The translations under genes were made by a program, and so were the position numbers. Under the pieces are notes generated by a model, which worked only from the letters and a program-made list of their open reading frames with translations, was not told the DNA's origin and did no database searches. Shown here one piece after another: positions 1 to 9,074 of a stretch of 64,000 nucleotides of DNA. Positions within the stretch are counted from its first letter, which is position 1. The number at the start of each line of letters is the position of its first letter. Source of the stretch: Bisbaumannia pacifica (lineage in GTDB: Bacteria > Pseudomonadota > Gammaproteobacteria > Pseudomonadales > Halomonadaceae); contig NZ_BJUK01000009.1 in the NCBI RefSeq assembly GCF_007989625.1, positions 54,023 to 118,022 of the forward strand, in the 5' to 3' direction.

Positions 1-1422
1 GAGCGGCGTTTCGCCGAGGACAAGCCGGCGCTGGCCCGCTACAACCTCAAGGATTGCGAGCTGGTCACGCGGATCTTCGAGACGACCGAGCTGCTGGCCT
101 TCCTGCTCGAGCGGGCCAGCGTCACCGGGCTCCCCGCCGATCGCAGCGGCGGCTCGGTGGCCGCCTTTACTCACCTCTACCTGCCGGCCATGCACCGCCT
201 GGGGTATGTGGCCCCCAACCTGGGCGAGGGGCAGGCGGCGGAGAGCCCCGGCGGTTTCGTCATGGACTCCCGACCCGGCCTCTACGACTCGGTACTGGTG
301 CTCGACTTCAAGAGCCTCTATCCGTCGATCATCCGTACCTTCTTGATCGACCCGGTGGGGCTGATCGCCGCCGAGGACGAACCCGATGCCGTGCCCGGCT
401 ACCTGGAGGGGCGCTTCTCGCGGCGCCAGCATGCCCTGCCGGCCATCGTCGAACGGGTCTGGGCCGGCCGCGAGGCCGCCAAGGCCACCGGCAATGCGCC
501 GCTCTCTCAGGCCCTGAAGATCATCATGAACAGCTTCTACGGAGTACTGGGTTCCAAGGGCTGTCGTTTCTTCGATGCCCGCCTGGCCTCGTCGATCACC
601 CGCCGCGGCCATGCCATCATGCATCGCACCCGGGAGCTGATCGAGGCCGAGGGCTATACGGTGATCTACGGCGATACCGACTCCACCTTCGTATGGCTGG
701 GGCGGGCCCGCGAGGAGGCCGAGGCAGCGGCCATCGGCCGGCGCCTGGTGGCCCAGGTCAACGGCTGGTGGCGCCGGCACCTGGACGAGGAGCTGGGCCT
801 GGAGAGCGCCCTGGAGCTGCAGTTCGAGACCCACTACCGGCGCTTCTTGATGCCCACCATTCGCGGCGCCGAGGCGGGCAGCAAGAAGCGCTACGCCGGC
901 CTGGTGCGCGACGCCGCGGGGCAGGCGCGGGTGGTCTTCAAGGGCATGGAGACGGTGCGCAGTGACTGGACGCCGCTGGCCCAGGCGTTCCAGCGCGAAC
1001 TCTACCGCCGCGTCTTCACCGGCGAGCCCTACCGAGACTATGTGCGCGAGGTGGTCACTCACACCATCCGAGACTGCGTGGCGCGGCTAGAGGCGGGGGA
1101 GGAGGACGATCGGCTGGTCTATCGCAAGCGGTTGCGCCGGCGCCTCGACGACTACCGGCGCAATGTGCCGCCCCAGGTGCGCGCGGCGCGGTTGGCCGAT
1201 GCGCATAACGCCCGCCTGGGCCGGCCACCCCAGTACCGGAACGGCGGCTGGATCCGCTATGTGATCACCACCGCCGGCCCCGAGCCCCTGGAGGCGCGGC
1301 ACTCGCCCATCGATATCGACCATTACCTGAGCCGCCAGCTCAAGCCGGTGGCGGACGCCATCCTGCCCTTCGTCGGCGACGACTTCGACGCCCTGATCGA
1401 CCGTCAGCTGGGGCTGTTCTAA
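1..1422 (+). CDS. polB: DNA polymerase II, C-terminal part (5' end outside window)
   Basis: Family B DNA polymerase, the SOS-inducible repair and translesion polymerase of gammaproteobacteria. The reading frame is open from base 1, so only the last 473 residues are present. All three polymerase motifs are visible: motif A DFKSLYPSI near visible residue 102, motif B KIIMNSFYG near 175 and motif C YGDTDST near 223, the last two aspartates being metal ligands. The protein ends QLGLF, as in E. coli Pol II. The exonuclease domain is off the left edge. The last 32 bases recur just downstream (see the repeat at 1392-1460). The next gene is convergent. Confidence 0.95.
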   Translation, partial: ERRFAEDKPALARYNLKDCELVTRIFETTELLAFLLERASVTGLPADRSGGSVAAFTHLYLPAMHRLGYVAPNLGEGQAAESPGGFVMDSRPGLYDSVLVLDFKSLYPSIIRTFLIDPVGLIAAEDEPDAVPGYLEGRFSRRQHALPAIVERVWAGREAAKATGNAPLSQALKIIMNSFYGVLGSKGCRFFDARLASSITRRGHAIMHRTRELIEAEGYTVIYGDTDSTFVWLGRAREEAEAAAIGRRLVAQVNGWWRRHLDEELGLESALELQFETHYRRFLMPTIRGAEAGSKKRYAGLVRDAAGQARVVFKGMETVRSDWTPLAQAFQRELYRRVFTGEPYRDYVREVVTHTIRDCVARLEAGEEDDRLVYRKRLRRRLDDYRRNVPPQVRAARLADAHNARLGRPPQYRNGGWIRYVITTAGPEPLEARHSPIDIDHYLSRQLKPVADAILPFVGDDFDALIDRQLGLF

Positions 1423-1460
1423 AAGTGGCCTGATCGACCGCCAGCCGGGGCTGTTCTAAA
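1392..1460 (+). repeat. Partial duplication of the polB 3' end
   Basis: Bases 1392-1423 (last codons and stop of polB) recur at 1429-1460 with two mismatches, a direct repeat of period 37. The second copy is not translated as part of polB and touches the stop codon of the convergent yejK. It is one of several duplications in this window that sit exactly on a gene end. Confidence 0.85.
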
Positions 1461-2444
1461 TCAGCGCTGCTTGAGCTGTTCCTTGAGCTGCTTGGGGACC
1501 TGCTTGATGATCAGCCGGTCGCTGGTCTCGTCGTATTCCACGCTGGAGCCCAGCAGGTGGGAGTCGAAGCTGATCGAGACGCCGCCGGCACGGCCGGTGA
1601 AGCGACGGAACTGGTTGAGGGCCTTCTTGTCGGGCGGGATCTCCGGGGAGAGGCCGTAGTCCAGGTGGCGGATATGCTCGTAGAAGGCCTTGGAATCGTG
1701 GTCGTCGACCACCTCGGAGAGGGCCTCCAGGGTGATCGATTCGCCGCGGCGCGCCTGGTCGCTGGCGTAGTCGAGCAGCGCCTCGGTCTTCTCCCGGGCC
1801 TGGTCGTCGGCGAGGTCCTCCTGCTCCACGTAGTCGCTGAAGGCCTTGAGCAGGGTACGGGTCTCGCCGCCGGCGTCGATGCCTTCCTCGGCGCCGAGCA
1901 GTTCGGCGAAGGCCTCGGCGAACTTCTTGCCGCCGCGGTCGCGGAGCCAGGAGAGGTACTGCTTGGAAGGCGTCTCGGCGCGCCACTGGTGGATATCGAG
2001 GCGCGCCGCCAGCGATAGCTGGGCCAGGTTGAGCTGATTGGCGGCGACGATGGCGCCGTGCTCGTCGATGCCCCAGCCCTCGCGATGATGCAGCAGTGCC
2101 AGGCTGAGGTACTCGGCGTCGCCGTGGCGGTAGTGGGCCAGCAGCAGGTGACCGCCCACCGAGAGGTGCTCGCCGAGCATCTCGGTCAGCCGCTGGGCCA
2201 GCTCGCGGCTGACGCTGACGAAGTCCGTCTCGCCGTCCAGGTAGGCGCCCAGGGAGGTCGCCATGCGACTGCCGGCGCCGAAGTGGCCCCAGGCCTTGGT
2301 CTTGCCGTGATAGGCGCTGTTGACCCCGGCCAGCAGCTCGTCCAGGGCCGGCGAGGGCGCGGCCTCGGCCTCTGCGGCCACCAGCCGGGCCGGCTGCTCT
2401 CCCGCCAGATCGATGCGATGGATGATGCTGTGGAGTATCGGCAT
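1461..2444 (-). CDS. yejK: Nucleoid-associated protein YejK/NdpA
   Basis: Nucleoid-associated protein of the YejK/NdpA family (37-kDa nucleoid protein), found in the cytoplasm bound to the chromosome; its exact role is not settled. The 327-residue length matches E. coli YejK (about 335). The start MPILHSIIHRID is the conserved family N-terminus and follows a G-rich ribosome site, so I chose it over upstream in-frame codons that would add an unrelated extension. It is convergent with polB, with the duplicated polB tail between the two stops. No unusual features inside the coding region. Confidence 0.9.
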   Translation of the reverse strand: MPILHSIIHRIDLAGEQPARLVAAEAEAAPSPALDELLAGVNSAYHGKTKAWGHFGAGSRMATSLGAYLDGETDFVSVSRELAQRLTEMLGEHLSVGGHLLLAHYRHGDAEYLSLALLHHREGWGIDEHGAIVAANQLNLAQLSLAARLDIHQWRAETPSKQYLSWLRDRGGKKFAEAFAELLGAEEGIDAGGETRTLLKAFSDYVEQEDLADDQAREKTEALLDYASDQARRGESITLEALSEVVDDHDSKAFYEHIRHLDYGLSPEIPPDKKALNQFRRFTGRAGGVSISFDSHLLGSSVEYDETSDRLIIKQVPKQLKEQLKQR

Positions 2445-2526
2445 GGAGCCCCCCGGTGACGAAAGCGAGATCACGAAAGCGAGGGGGCGATCATACCCGC
2501 CGCAGGCCCCCGGTGGTACCGGGTGA

Positions 2527-3288
2527 TCAGGGCTTGAGCCGATAGCCGCTCTTGAAGATCCAGCCCACCAGGCCGATGCCGATGACCAGGAAGACACCGA
2601 TCATTCCCAGGCTGGCGGCGAGGCTGACGTCGCCGATGCCGTAGAAGCTCCAGCGGAAGCCGCTGACCAGGTAGACCACCGGGTTGAAGAGGGTCACCGC
2701 CTGCCAGAAGGGCGGCAGCATCTCCAGCGCGTAGAAGGTGCCGCCGAGGAAGGTCAGCGGGGTGATGATCAGCAACGGCACCAGCTGCAGCTGCTCGAAG
2801 CCATCCGCCCAGATGCCGATGATAAAGCCGAGCAGGCTGAAGGTGACGGCGGTTAGCACCAGGAAGAACAGCATCCACAGCGGGTGGGCGATCTCCAGCG
2901 GCACGAAGAGGCTGGCGGTGGCCAGGGCGATCAGCCCCAGGGCCACCGCCTTGGTGGCCGCCGCCCCCACATAGCCGATGACGATCTCGGCGTAGGAGAC
3001 CGGCGCCGAGAGCAGCTCGTAGATGGCGCCGGAGAAGCGCGGGAAGAAGATCCCGAAGGAGGCGGTGGCCACGCTCTGGGTCAGCAGCATCAGCATGATC
3101 AGCCCGGGCACGATAAAGGCGCCATAGCTGACGCCCGCCACCTCGCTGATGCGGGTGCCGATGGCGGCGCCGAAGACCACGAAGTAGAGCGATGTGGAGA
3201 TCACCGGCGAGACGATGCTCTGCAGCATGGTGCGCTTGGTTCTGGCGAGTTCGGCCAGGTAGAGGGTGCGTACGGCCTTGAGGTTCAT
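2527..3288 (-). CDS. ABC-2 type transporter permease (YadH-like)
   Basis: Membrane subunit of an ABC-2 exporter, 253 residues with about six hydrophobic segments and the typical soluble N-terminal stretch before the first one. The C-terminal half has the family pattern [19 protein letters not shown]. It pairs with the ATPase gene 72 bases upstream on the same strand, so the two form one exporter operon comparable to E. coli yadGH. The substrate cannot be read from the sequence; relatives export polysaccharides or drugs, and YadGH itself is of unknown substrate. Confidence 0.88.
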   Translation of the reverse strand: MNLKAVRTLYLAELARTKRTMLQSIVSPVISTSLYFVVFGAAIGTRISEVAGVSYGAFIVPGLIMLMLLTQSVATASFGIFFPRFSGAIYELLSAPVSYAEIVIGYVGAAATKAVALGLIALATASLFVPLEIAHPLWMLFFLVLTAVTFSLLGFIIGIWADGFEQLQLVPLLIITPLTFLGGTFYALEMLPPFWQAVTLFNPVVYLVSGFRWSFYGIGDVSLAASLGMIGVFLVIGIGLVGWIFKSGYRLKP

Positions 3289-3360
3289 AAGTCGGGTCCT
3301 GTGTGCGAGGCATCCATGTCGGCCGGGTTGGGCCGGGTAACGGGGGCGTCCGAGCCGGTA

Positions 3361-4335
3361 TCAGGGCTCCTTGACCAGACTGACGAAGATCTCCTCCAGG
3401 GAGCTCTGGCGGGTATGCAGGTCGCTGTAGCGGACGCCGGCCTCGCGCAGGGCGCCGAGCAGCTCGGCGATCCCCGAGCCTTCGCCGTTCCCCGCGCTGC
3501 TGTCGTAGCGATAGATCAGCGCCTGGCCGTCCTCGCTCAGCGTCAGGTGGTAGGGCGCCAGGGCCTCGGGCACCGACGCCAGAGGCGCCTTGAGCTGCAG
3601 GGTCAGCTCCTTGCGGCCCAGTTGGCGCATCAGCGCCTGCTTCTCCTTGACCAGCACCAGCTCGCCGCGGCGGATCACCCCGATGCGGTCGGCCATCTCC
3701 TCGGCTTCCTCGATGTAATGGGTGGTGAGGATGATGGTGACGCCTTCGTCGCGCAGGTCGCGGACGATCTGCCACATCTCGCGACGCAGCTCCACGTCGA
3801 CCCCGGCGGTGGGCTCGTCGAGGAACAGCACCTGGGGCTGGTGTGAGAGGGCCTTGGCGATCAGCACCCGGCGCTTCATGCCGCCGGAGAGGGCCATCAG
3901 GCGATTGTTGCGCTTGTCCCATAGGGTCAGGGCGCGCAGGATGCGCTCCAGGTAGGCGTCGTCCCGGGGCTTGCCGAACAGCCCGCGGCTGAAGCGCACC
4001 GTGTCCCATACCGTGGAGAAGGCCTCACCGGTCAGCTCCTGGGGCACCAGACCGATCAACTCCCGGGCCGCCCGATAGTCGCCGACGTTGTCATGCCCAT
4101 CCACGGTGACCGTGCCGCCGCTGGCGTTGACCAGGCCACAGATGATGCTGATTAGCGTCGTCTTGCCGGCGCCGTTGGGGCCCAGCAGGGCGAAGATTTC
4201 GCCGCGATTGATGGTCAGGCTCACTTCCTTGAGGGCCTGGAAACCGCCGCGATAGGTCTTGGAAACTCCGTCGATGCGGATCATGGGCGTGCCCAGGGCG
4301 GCCTGAATAGGACTTGGCGCGAAGGCGGTGGTCAT
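3361..4335 (-). CDS. ABC transporter ATP-binding protein (YadG-like)
   Basis: Cytoplasmic ATPase of the exporter, 324 residues. Walker [10 protein letters not shown] near residue 56, signature LSGGMKRR and Walker [13 protein letters not shown] are all intact, followed by a C-terminal domain usual for ABC-2 exporters. The catalytic domain begins [11 protein letters not shown] at residue 18, so the ancestral start may be the ATG at 4284; the preceding 17 residues come from an in-frame copy of a triplicated start unit (4285-4447). I keep the ATG at 4335 because it follows an AAGGAG site. Two upstream copies of the start give 19-codon leader peptides overlapping it. Confidence 0.9.
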   Translation of the reverse strand: MTTAFAPSPIQAALGTPMIRIDGVSKTYRGGFQALKEVSLTINRGEIFALLGPNGAGKTTLISIICGLVNASGGTVTVDGHDNVGDYRAARELIGLVPQELTGEAFSTVWDTVRFSRGLFGKPRDDAYLERILRALTLWDKRNNRLMALSGGMKRRVLIAKALSHQPQVLFLDEPTAGVDVELRREMWQIVRDLRDEGVTIILTTHYIEEAEEMADRIGVIRRGELVLVKEKQALMRQLGRKELTLQLKAPLASVPEALAPYHLTLSEDGQALIYRYDSSAGNGEGSGIAELLGALREAGVRYSDLHTRQSSLEEIFVSLVKEP

Positions 4336-4391
4336 GGGCGCTCCTTACCCGGGGCGGCCTGGATAGGACTTGGCGCGAAGGCGGTGGTCAT
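4332..4391 (-). CDS. Leader peptide 2: duplicated start of the ABC ATPase
   Basis: A 19-residue open frame beginning [14 protein letters not shown], identical at its start to the ATPase gene. It has its own AAGGAG site and stops at a TGA that overlaps the ATPase ATG as ATGA, the arrangement used for translational coupling. It exists because a 56-base unit carrying ribosome site and start codon is repeated in tandem and 56 is not a multiple of three. Translation is inferred, not shown. Confidence 0.5.
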   Translation of the reverse strand: MTTAFAPSPIQAAPGKERP

Positions 4392-4447
4392 GGGCGCTCC
4401 TTACCCGGGGCGGCATGGATAGGGCTTGGCGCGAAGGCGGTGGTCAT
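4388..4447 (-). CDS. Leader peptide 1: duplicated start of the ABC ATPase
   Basis: First of the two 19-residue upstream frames, [14 protein letters not shown]..., with an AAGGA site 8 bases before its ATG. Its TGA overlaps the ATG of leader 2. One substitution (His for Gln) separates it from leader 2. Together they make a chain of three overlapping start codons that ends in the ABC ATPase. Confidence 0.5.
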   Translation of the reverse strand: MTTAFAPSPIHAAPGKERP

Positions 4448-4535
4448 GGGCTGTCCTTATCAGCGGGCCGGGTCGTTGTGGGGCTACGTCACTCGAGGCG
4501 GGCGGTGCGGCCGAGTTTTCGACCTCTCCAATGAC

Positions 4536-4564
4536 GAAGGCCGCGGCGACTCGCCGCGGCCTTC
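4536..4564 (-). terminator. Stem-loop after ppiC
   Basis: A 13-base perfect stem (4536-4548 with 4552-4564) and a three-base loop, 35 bases past the ppiC stop. No strong T tract follows on the minus strand, so termination efficiency is uncertain. Confidence 0.55.
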
Positions 4565-4598
4565 TCGGTGGCGCCAAGGCGCCGCTCACCCGGGGCGA

Positions 4599-4877
4599 TC
4601 AGCTGCGGCTGGTGACTTCCAGCAGATGGTAACCGAACTGGGTCTTCACCGGGCCCAGCACGGTGTTGAGCTCGCCGGAGAACACCACCTTGTCGAATTC
4701 CGGCACCATCTGGCCGGGACCGAAGGCGCCCAGGTCGCCGCCCTGGCGGCCGGACGGACAGCTGGAGTGCTCGCGAGCCACCTCGGCGAAGTCGCGGCCG
4801 CCTTCGATCTCGGCCTTGAGGGCCAGACACTTCTCTTCACTCTCTACCAGAATATGACGCGCGGTTGCCCTGGCCAT
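4599..4877 (-). CDS. ppiC: Parvulin-type peptidyl-prolyl isomerase PpiC
   Basis: Small cytoplasmic parvulin that catalyses cis-trans isomerisation of X-Pro bonds. At 92 residues it is the stand-alone catalytic domain, as in E. coli PpiC (93). Family landmarks are the start ARHILV, the central SGRQGGDLGAFGPGQMVPEF and the C-terminal TQFGYHLLEV. There is no signal peptide. Monocistronic, with a stem-loop downstream. Confidence 0.93.
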   Translation of the reverse strand: MARATARHILVESEEKCLALKAEIEGGRDFAEVAREHSSCPSGRQGGDLGAFGPGQMVPEFDKVVFSGELNTVLGPVKTQFGYHLLEVTSRS

Positions 4878-4980
4878 AATACACTCCTCGATGGATGGCT
4901 ATCGGGCCGGCCAGACGGCCAGCCGGTTTCTCGGCCGAGGATAGCATGCCCGGCGCGGGTGGGGCAGCCAGGGAGGCATC

Positions 4981-5016
4981 GACACGGCCGGGTCGGGTTC
5001 CCGAGCCGGCCGTGTC
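4981..5016. terminator. Strong stem-loop between ppiC and the GST gene
   Basis: A 16-base stem with one mismatch (4981-4996 with 5001-5016) and loop GTTC, 33 bases past the glutathione transferase stop. Probably its transcription terminator, though no T run follows. Confidence 0.5.
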
Positions 5017-5048
5017 GATGCGTCGACGCTGTTCGAGCGCCCGGCCGG

Positions 5049-5687
5049 TCAGGCCTCGGCGCCGGGCAGCGGGTACTCGGCCATCGCCGCTTCGATCTGC
5101 GCCATGCTGCGGCGCTGCGCGGGCCGCTGCTCCAGTGCCTGCCAGTAGCGCTCGAACTCGGGGCGCCGGTCGATGGTGCCGAACTGCATGCCCCAGCCGA
5201 GATGGGAACCCACATAAACGTCCGCCGCCGAGAAGCGCTCACCGGCGATATAGTGCCGCCCCCGAACCGCGTCGGCCAGCACGTCCAGCACCGTCTCGAG
5301 GCGCCCACAGCCCAGCTGCATTTCCTGGTCGGCGCTCATCTCCACCTGGCAAGCCTTCAGTCCCAGGGCGGCCTCGAGGGGCCCGGCGACGAACAACAGC
5401 CAGCGGTAGTAGTCGCCCCGCTCGGCCGGCGGAGGGGCCAGGCCGGCCTCGGGAAAGGCGTCGGCCAGATAGGCGCAGATCGCCGCCGCCTCGGTGACCA
5501 CCACCTCGCCATGCCGAATGGCCGGCACCTTGCCCATCGGGTTGATGGCCAGGTAGTCGGGCGCCTTCATCGAGGTGCCGTATTGTAAATATTCCACTCG
5601 GTAGGGCACCCCGATCTCTTCCAGCATCCAGTGCGCGATGCCGCCACGCGAGTAGGGGTTGGTGTAGAGGGTAATCGTCCGTTCCAT
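5049..5687 (-). CDS. Glutathione S-transferase family protein
   Basis: 212-residue cytosolic glutathione transferase that would conjugate or reduce electrophiles with glutathione. The thioredoxin-like N-terminal domain shows the cis-proline element GKVPAIRHG near residue 52 and the glutathione gamma-glutamyl contact region TEAAAICAYLAD near 65; an all-helical C-terminal domain follows. The first-helix region reads YSRGGIAHWMLEE, so a serine or tyrosine type of active site is more likely than cysteine. The WYL regulator gene lies 60 bases upstream on the same strand and may control it. Confidence 0.88.
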   Translation of the reverse strand: MERTITLYTNPYSRGGIAHWMLEEIGVPYRVEYLQYGTSMKAPDYLAINPMGKVPAIRHGEVVVTEAAAICAYLADAFPEAGLAPPPAERGDYYRWLLFVAGPLEAALGLKACQVEMSADQEMQLGCGRLETVLDVLADAVRGRHYIAGERFSAADVYVGSHLGWGMQFGTIDRRPEFERYWQALEQRPAQRRSMAQIEAAMAEYPLPGAEA

Positions 5688-5747
5688 GTCGCACTCCTAA
5701 TGTCCGTTGGGGTGCCTCAGCATAATCGAGCAGGCTGACAGCTTTTG

Positions 5748-6428
5748 TCAGCAGTCTTGGAGGGTCGCCAGCCATTCCCGACGCAAGACATGGCGTCGAC
5801 GGGGATAGTGCTCCGCCAGGGGCGTCGCCGATTCGATCCGGTCGGCACGGAAATGCCGATATGCCCGACGCAGCTCACACCAGGCGGCCAGGATCCGGCT
5901 CGACTCGAAGAAGGTCAGGCTCACCGGCCAGATGAGCCGCGTCGACGCCTGGCCGGCTTCATCGTGGTAGTCGATCCGCAGCTTGCGCTCCTCACGAATG
6001 GCCTGGCGCAGGACGCTTAGCGCGACCGCCTGGGGTTTCTCCCAGCCGGGACCCACCAGCAAGGCCTGGTCTTCCAGGTGCGCATGGAGGGCGCGTGGCA
6101 GCACCGCCGAGACCTTCGCCAGAGCCTCGGCCGCGGCGGCGGCCAACTCATCGTCGGCTCGGCGCTCGACCCAGGTCAGTCCCAGGGCCAGGGCCTCCAC
6201 CTCGTCGGCGGAAAACATCAAGGGGGGCAGCAGGAAATCCGGTCGGAGCACATAGCCCAGGCCGGGCTCACCGTCGATCTGGGCACCGATCGCCTTGAGG
6301 TCGGCGATGTCGCGGTACAGGGTGCGCAGGGACACGCCCAGTTGCTCCGCCAGCAGCTGGCCGCTCACGGGGCGCCGATGGTGGCGCAGCAACTGCATCA
6401 GATCGAATAGCCGGGTCGTGCGCGACAT
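5748..6428 (-). CDS. YafY-type HTH/WYL transcriptional regulator
   Basis: 226-residue regulator. An N-terminal helix-turn-helix of the HTH_11 type (residues about 5-60, SGQLLAEQLGVSLRTLYRDI) is followed by a WYL-like ligand domain (about 135-210), in which the name motif is degenerate: LIWPVSLTFFESSRILAAW. Family members sense small molecules or nucleic-acid-derived ligands. It sits directly upstream of the glutathione transferase gene on the same strand, an arrangement suggesting the two respond to one inducer; that is inference. Confidence 0.88.
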   Translation of the reverse strand: MSRTTRLFDLMQLLRHHRRPVSGQLLAEQLGVSLRTLYRDIADLKAIGAQIDGEPGLGYVLRPDFLLPPLMFSADEVEALALGLTWVERRADDELAAAAAEALAKVSAVLPRALHAHLEDQALLVGPGWEKPQAVALSVLRQAIREERKLRIDYHDEAGQASTRLIWPVSLTFFESSRILAAWCELRRAYRHFRADRIESATPLAEHYPRRRHVLRREWLATLQDC

Positions 6429-6538
6429 GGTGATCTAGGCTCCATTCGCCAGGAGAGGTAGTGCGGCACCTTAGCCGGTTCGCCCGGCTTTCGAAACTGG
6501 CCAGGCCATGAGGAGCCCTGCGTGCGCCAATGCCAGCG

Positions 6539-7390
6539 TCACCGCCGTTCGTCGCGGGTGGCGCGCAGCAGGACCCGGTCCATGCCGCGGCTGCCGAGCA
6601 GGCGCTTGAGGCAGGCAAAGAGGTGGGTCGGCAGGGTCACCGCATAGCGGGCCCGGGGGCGGGGGCTCTCCAGGGCATGCACCAGCTTGGCGATCACCGC
6701 CTCGGGGCCCAGGGTGAAGGGCGCCTTGCCTGCCTGGCTGGCCAGGCGCGCCTCCACATGGCGATAGGTCTCGGCATGGGCGCTGTGCCGGGTGTCGATG
6801 CGGGCCCGGAAGGCGCGGTGGGCGCTCTCCCGGAAGCGGCTGCTGATGGGGCCGGGCTGGATCAGGCTGACCTGGATGCCGCTGCCGGTGAGCTCCTGGC
6901 GCAGGGTATCGGTGAGGCCCTCCAGGGCGAACTTGGAGCAGACATAGGCGCCACGATAGGGCAGGGCGGCGAAGCCTAGCACCGAGCTGTTCTGCACGAT
7001 GCGCCCATGCCCCTGGGCGCGCATCGCGGGAAGCACCCGGCAGGTCAGCTCATGGGTGCCCAGCAGGTTGGTCTCCAGTTGGGCGCGCAGGGTCGCCCGG
7101 CTGAGGTCCTCCACCGCCCCGGGTTGCCCATAGGCACCGTTGTTGAAGAGGGCATCGAGGCGCCCGTCGGTACGCTCCAGTACCTCTTGTACCGCGGCGG
7201 CGATGCTGTCGCTGTCGTCCAGGTCCAGGCGCAGGGCCTCCAGGCCCTCCGCCTCGAGTCGGGCCACGTCGTCCGCACGGCGCGCCGTGGCGAAGACCCG
7301 CCAACAGCGGGCGCTCAGGGCATGGGCGGCGGCATGACCGATGCCGCTGGAGCAGCCGGTGATCAGGATGGTGCGTGGCGAATCGGACAC
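6539..7390 (-). CDS. Short-chain dehydrogenase/reductase (YbbO-like)
   Basis: 283-residue classical SDR. The cofactor loop TGCSSGIG lies near residue 11, the NNGAYG element near 87, and the catalytic Ser-Tyr-Lys set is present as NSSVLGF with YVCSK. The C-terminal part has the long extension of the YbbO/retinol dehydrogenase-like group, which reduces aldehydes with NADPH. I chose the GTG at 7390 because it has a GGGGAG site and directly precedes the Rossmann fold; the frame is open for another 98 codons upstream with no domain content. Substrate unknown. Confidence 0.85.
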   Translation of the reverse strand: MSDSPRTILITGCSSGIGHAAAHALSARCWRVFATARRADDVARLEAEGLEALRLDLDDSDSIAAAVQEVLERTDGRLDALFNNGAYGQPGAVEDLSRATLRAQLETNLLGTHELTCRVLPAMRAQGHGRIVQNSSVLGFAALPYRGAYVCSKFALEGLTDTLRQELTGSGIQVSLIQPGPISSRFRESAHRAFRARIDTRHSAHAETYRHVEARLASQAGKAPFTLGPEAVIAKLVHALESPRPRARYAVTLPTHLFACLKRLLGSRGMDRVLLRATRDERR

Positions 7391-7809
7391 CCGGGTTCTC
7401 CCCTGACAAAAGCCGCACTGTGGCGCTTTCGTTCCCTCGGGGCAAGGCCGGGAGCGGGTGCCCCGTGATAGGAGATAGAGGTTACCGATGGACGGGGGCC
7501 GATCTACCCACAGCGAGAAGAGGACGTGTCGCCCATGCCCCAGGCCATGCGCCCCGGGTTGGTCGGTATCAGCTCGCGAGGGCAGTTGAGGAGGCCGCCG
7601 TCGGGTCCGATCACCATCGCCCTGGAGGTGGGCGGCGTTGTCGCGCAGCACGGCATGCGGCTCTGCGGACAACGGGGACGTCACGCCCCTGTCGCTCGAT
7701 ACGCCCCGGCCTGGGGGGAATGGGCTAGTGTGAAGGAAGGGGGCCGGGAGCCGCGTGGCGGTGCCCTCGAGGCCCGACGAATGGCGCCAGGGCGCCAGGG
7801 CAGGAGAAC
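7391..7809. other. Intergenic region with no convincing gene
   Basis: 419 bases between divergent genes. It should hold promoters for the SDR (minus) and the membrane receiver gene (plus). A 50-codon minus-strand frame (about 7505-7657) contains VIGPDGGLLNCPR, which looks protein-like but matches nothing I recognise. Confidence 0.4.
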
Positions 7810-8601
7810 ATGGAACCGCATCGCTTCGCCGAGTCGGCCCTCGGCTTCACCCGCAGCCCGCTGGGCATCATCGCGCTCTTTATCGTCCTGGTCTACGGCT
7901 TCGCCTCCCTGGTGGTCGGGCTCGGCAGCAACCTCGCCGAGCGGGTGGTGCCGCTGATCTATTTCATGGTCGGCTTCCCGGTGCTGGTCTTCTTCGGTTT
8001 CCTGTGGCTGGTCGCCCGACACCACAACAAGCTCTATGGTCCCGCCGATTTCGAGGACGAGGAGAACTTTCTTCGCGCCCAGGTGGCCACCGCCGCCTCC
8101 CTGGCGGCGGCCTCGATCAAGCATCCGGGGGACGAGGCCGACGCCGGCGAGAGCCAGGTGAACACGATCGTCGAGACCCTGTCGATGATGCCCCGCGGGC
8201 GGATGGAGCCCTGGCGCCAGCGCCTGCTATGGGTCGACGACCACCCGGAAAACAATATCTTCGAGCGTCGGGCCTTCGCCGCCCAGGGCATCGATGTGGT
8301 GCTGGCACGCTCCACCGACGAGGCCCTGAGGCTGCTGGAATCGCGGCGCTACGCGGTGATCATCTCCGACATGGGGCGGCGCGAAGGGCCGCGGGAGGGC
8401 TATGCACTGCTCGAACGCTTGCGCGCCCGCGGCGATACCACACCCTTTCTGATCTATGCCGGCTCGAATCGCCTCGAGCACAAGCAGGAGGCGCACCGGC
8501 GTGGCGCCCAGGGCTCCACCAATCGGGTCGAGGAGCTGTTTCGCCTGGTGATGGAGGCCCTGTGCCGCGATCGCGATGTGCCCGGCCCTAGGCCTTGCTG
8601 A
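7810..8601 (+). CDS. Membrane-anchored receiver-like protein
   Basis: 263 residues: two transmembrane segments (about 18-38 and 46-68), a short linker, then a receiver-like domain from about residue 135. [12 protein letters not shown] gives the acidic pair and VIISDMG the phosphoacceptor aspartate. The loop where receivers carry Thr/Ser reads LIYAGS, and the usual conserved Lys-Pro near the end is absent ([12 protein letters not shown]), so the switch machinery is incomplete. No output domain follows. A membrane-bound stand-alone receiver could be a phosphate sink or docking protein; function unknown. Its 3' end overlaps that of the convergent YbjQ gene by 14 bases. Confidence 0.75.
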   Translation: MEPHRFAESALGFTRSPLGIIALFIVLVYGFASLVVGLGSNLAERVVPLIYFMVGFPVLVFFGFLWLVARHHNKLYGPADFEDEENFLRAQVATAASLAAASIKHPGDEADAGESQVNTIVETLSMMPRGRMEPWRQRLLWVDDHPENNIFERRAFAAQGIDVVLARSTDEALRLLESRRYAVIISDMGRREGPREGYALLERLRARGDTTPFLIYAGSNRLEHKQEAHRRGAQGSTNRVEELFRLVMEALCRDRDVPGPRPC

Positions 8602-8929
8602 CGCGCACCGCGGTACCGGTGGCCACCAGGAAAAGCATCGACTTGCCGCCGCCGGAGATCTCGCTGTAATCGAGGTCGACGGCGATCACCGCATTGGCGC
8701 CCAGGGATTCCGCTTCCCGGCGCAGCTCGTCCAGGCAGGCCACCCGCGCGTCCCGCAGCGCCGCCTGGGACGACTTGTTGCGTCCGCCGAAGAAGTCGCG
8801 GAAGCCGGCGAACAGGTCCTTGAAGACGTTCATGCCGAAGACGCACTCCGCCGAGACGATATCGAGGTGCTCGACGACGCGGTAGCCTTCGAGGTGGGAG
8901 GAGGTGGTGAGCAGTAGGCGTTCAGACAT
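8588..8929 (-). CDS. YbjQ/UPF0145 family protein
   Basis: 113-residue cytoplasmic protein of the YbjQ (UPF0145) family, which forms pentamer-like rings; biochemical role unknown, sometimes called heavy-metal-binding. Family landmarks are [21 protein letters not shown] at the start, the middle helix [18 protein letters not shown] and [15 protein letters not shown]. Length agrees with the family (about 105-110). Convergent overlap of 14 bases with the receiver-like gene. Confidence 0.9.
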   Translation of the reverse strand: MSERLLLTTSSHLEGYRVVEHLDIVSAECVFGMNVFKDLFAGFRDFFGGRNKSSQAALRDARVACLDELRREAESLGANAVIAVDLDYSEISGGGKSMLFLVATGTAVRVSKA

Positions 8930-9074
8930 GCGACTTCCTTTTCCGAGGTGACGGGGCCCGGCGCCTGGCCGGGACGAAATGCAAGGTACATTCGATCCTA
9001 GCCCAGCTTCCCCCGGCTGTAATCCTGCCCATGGGGATTAGACCATGGTCTAGGTCCCGTTTTTCGCTCATTCG

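Larger units (their letters stand above)
4285..4447 (-). repeat. Tandem 56-base translation-start repeat (about 2.9 copies)
   Basis: Each unit contains ribosome site, ATG and about 13 codons of the ATPase start. ATGs fall at 4447, 4391 and 4335, exactly 56 bases apart. The third unit is shortened by five bases, which removes its AAGGA and fuses it in frame to the original-looking start MIRIDG at 4284. The copies differ by only a few bases, so the duplication is recent or maintained. Confidence 0.9.
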
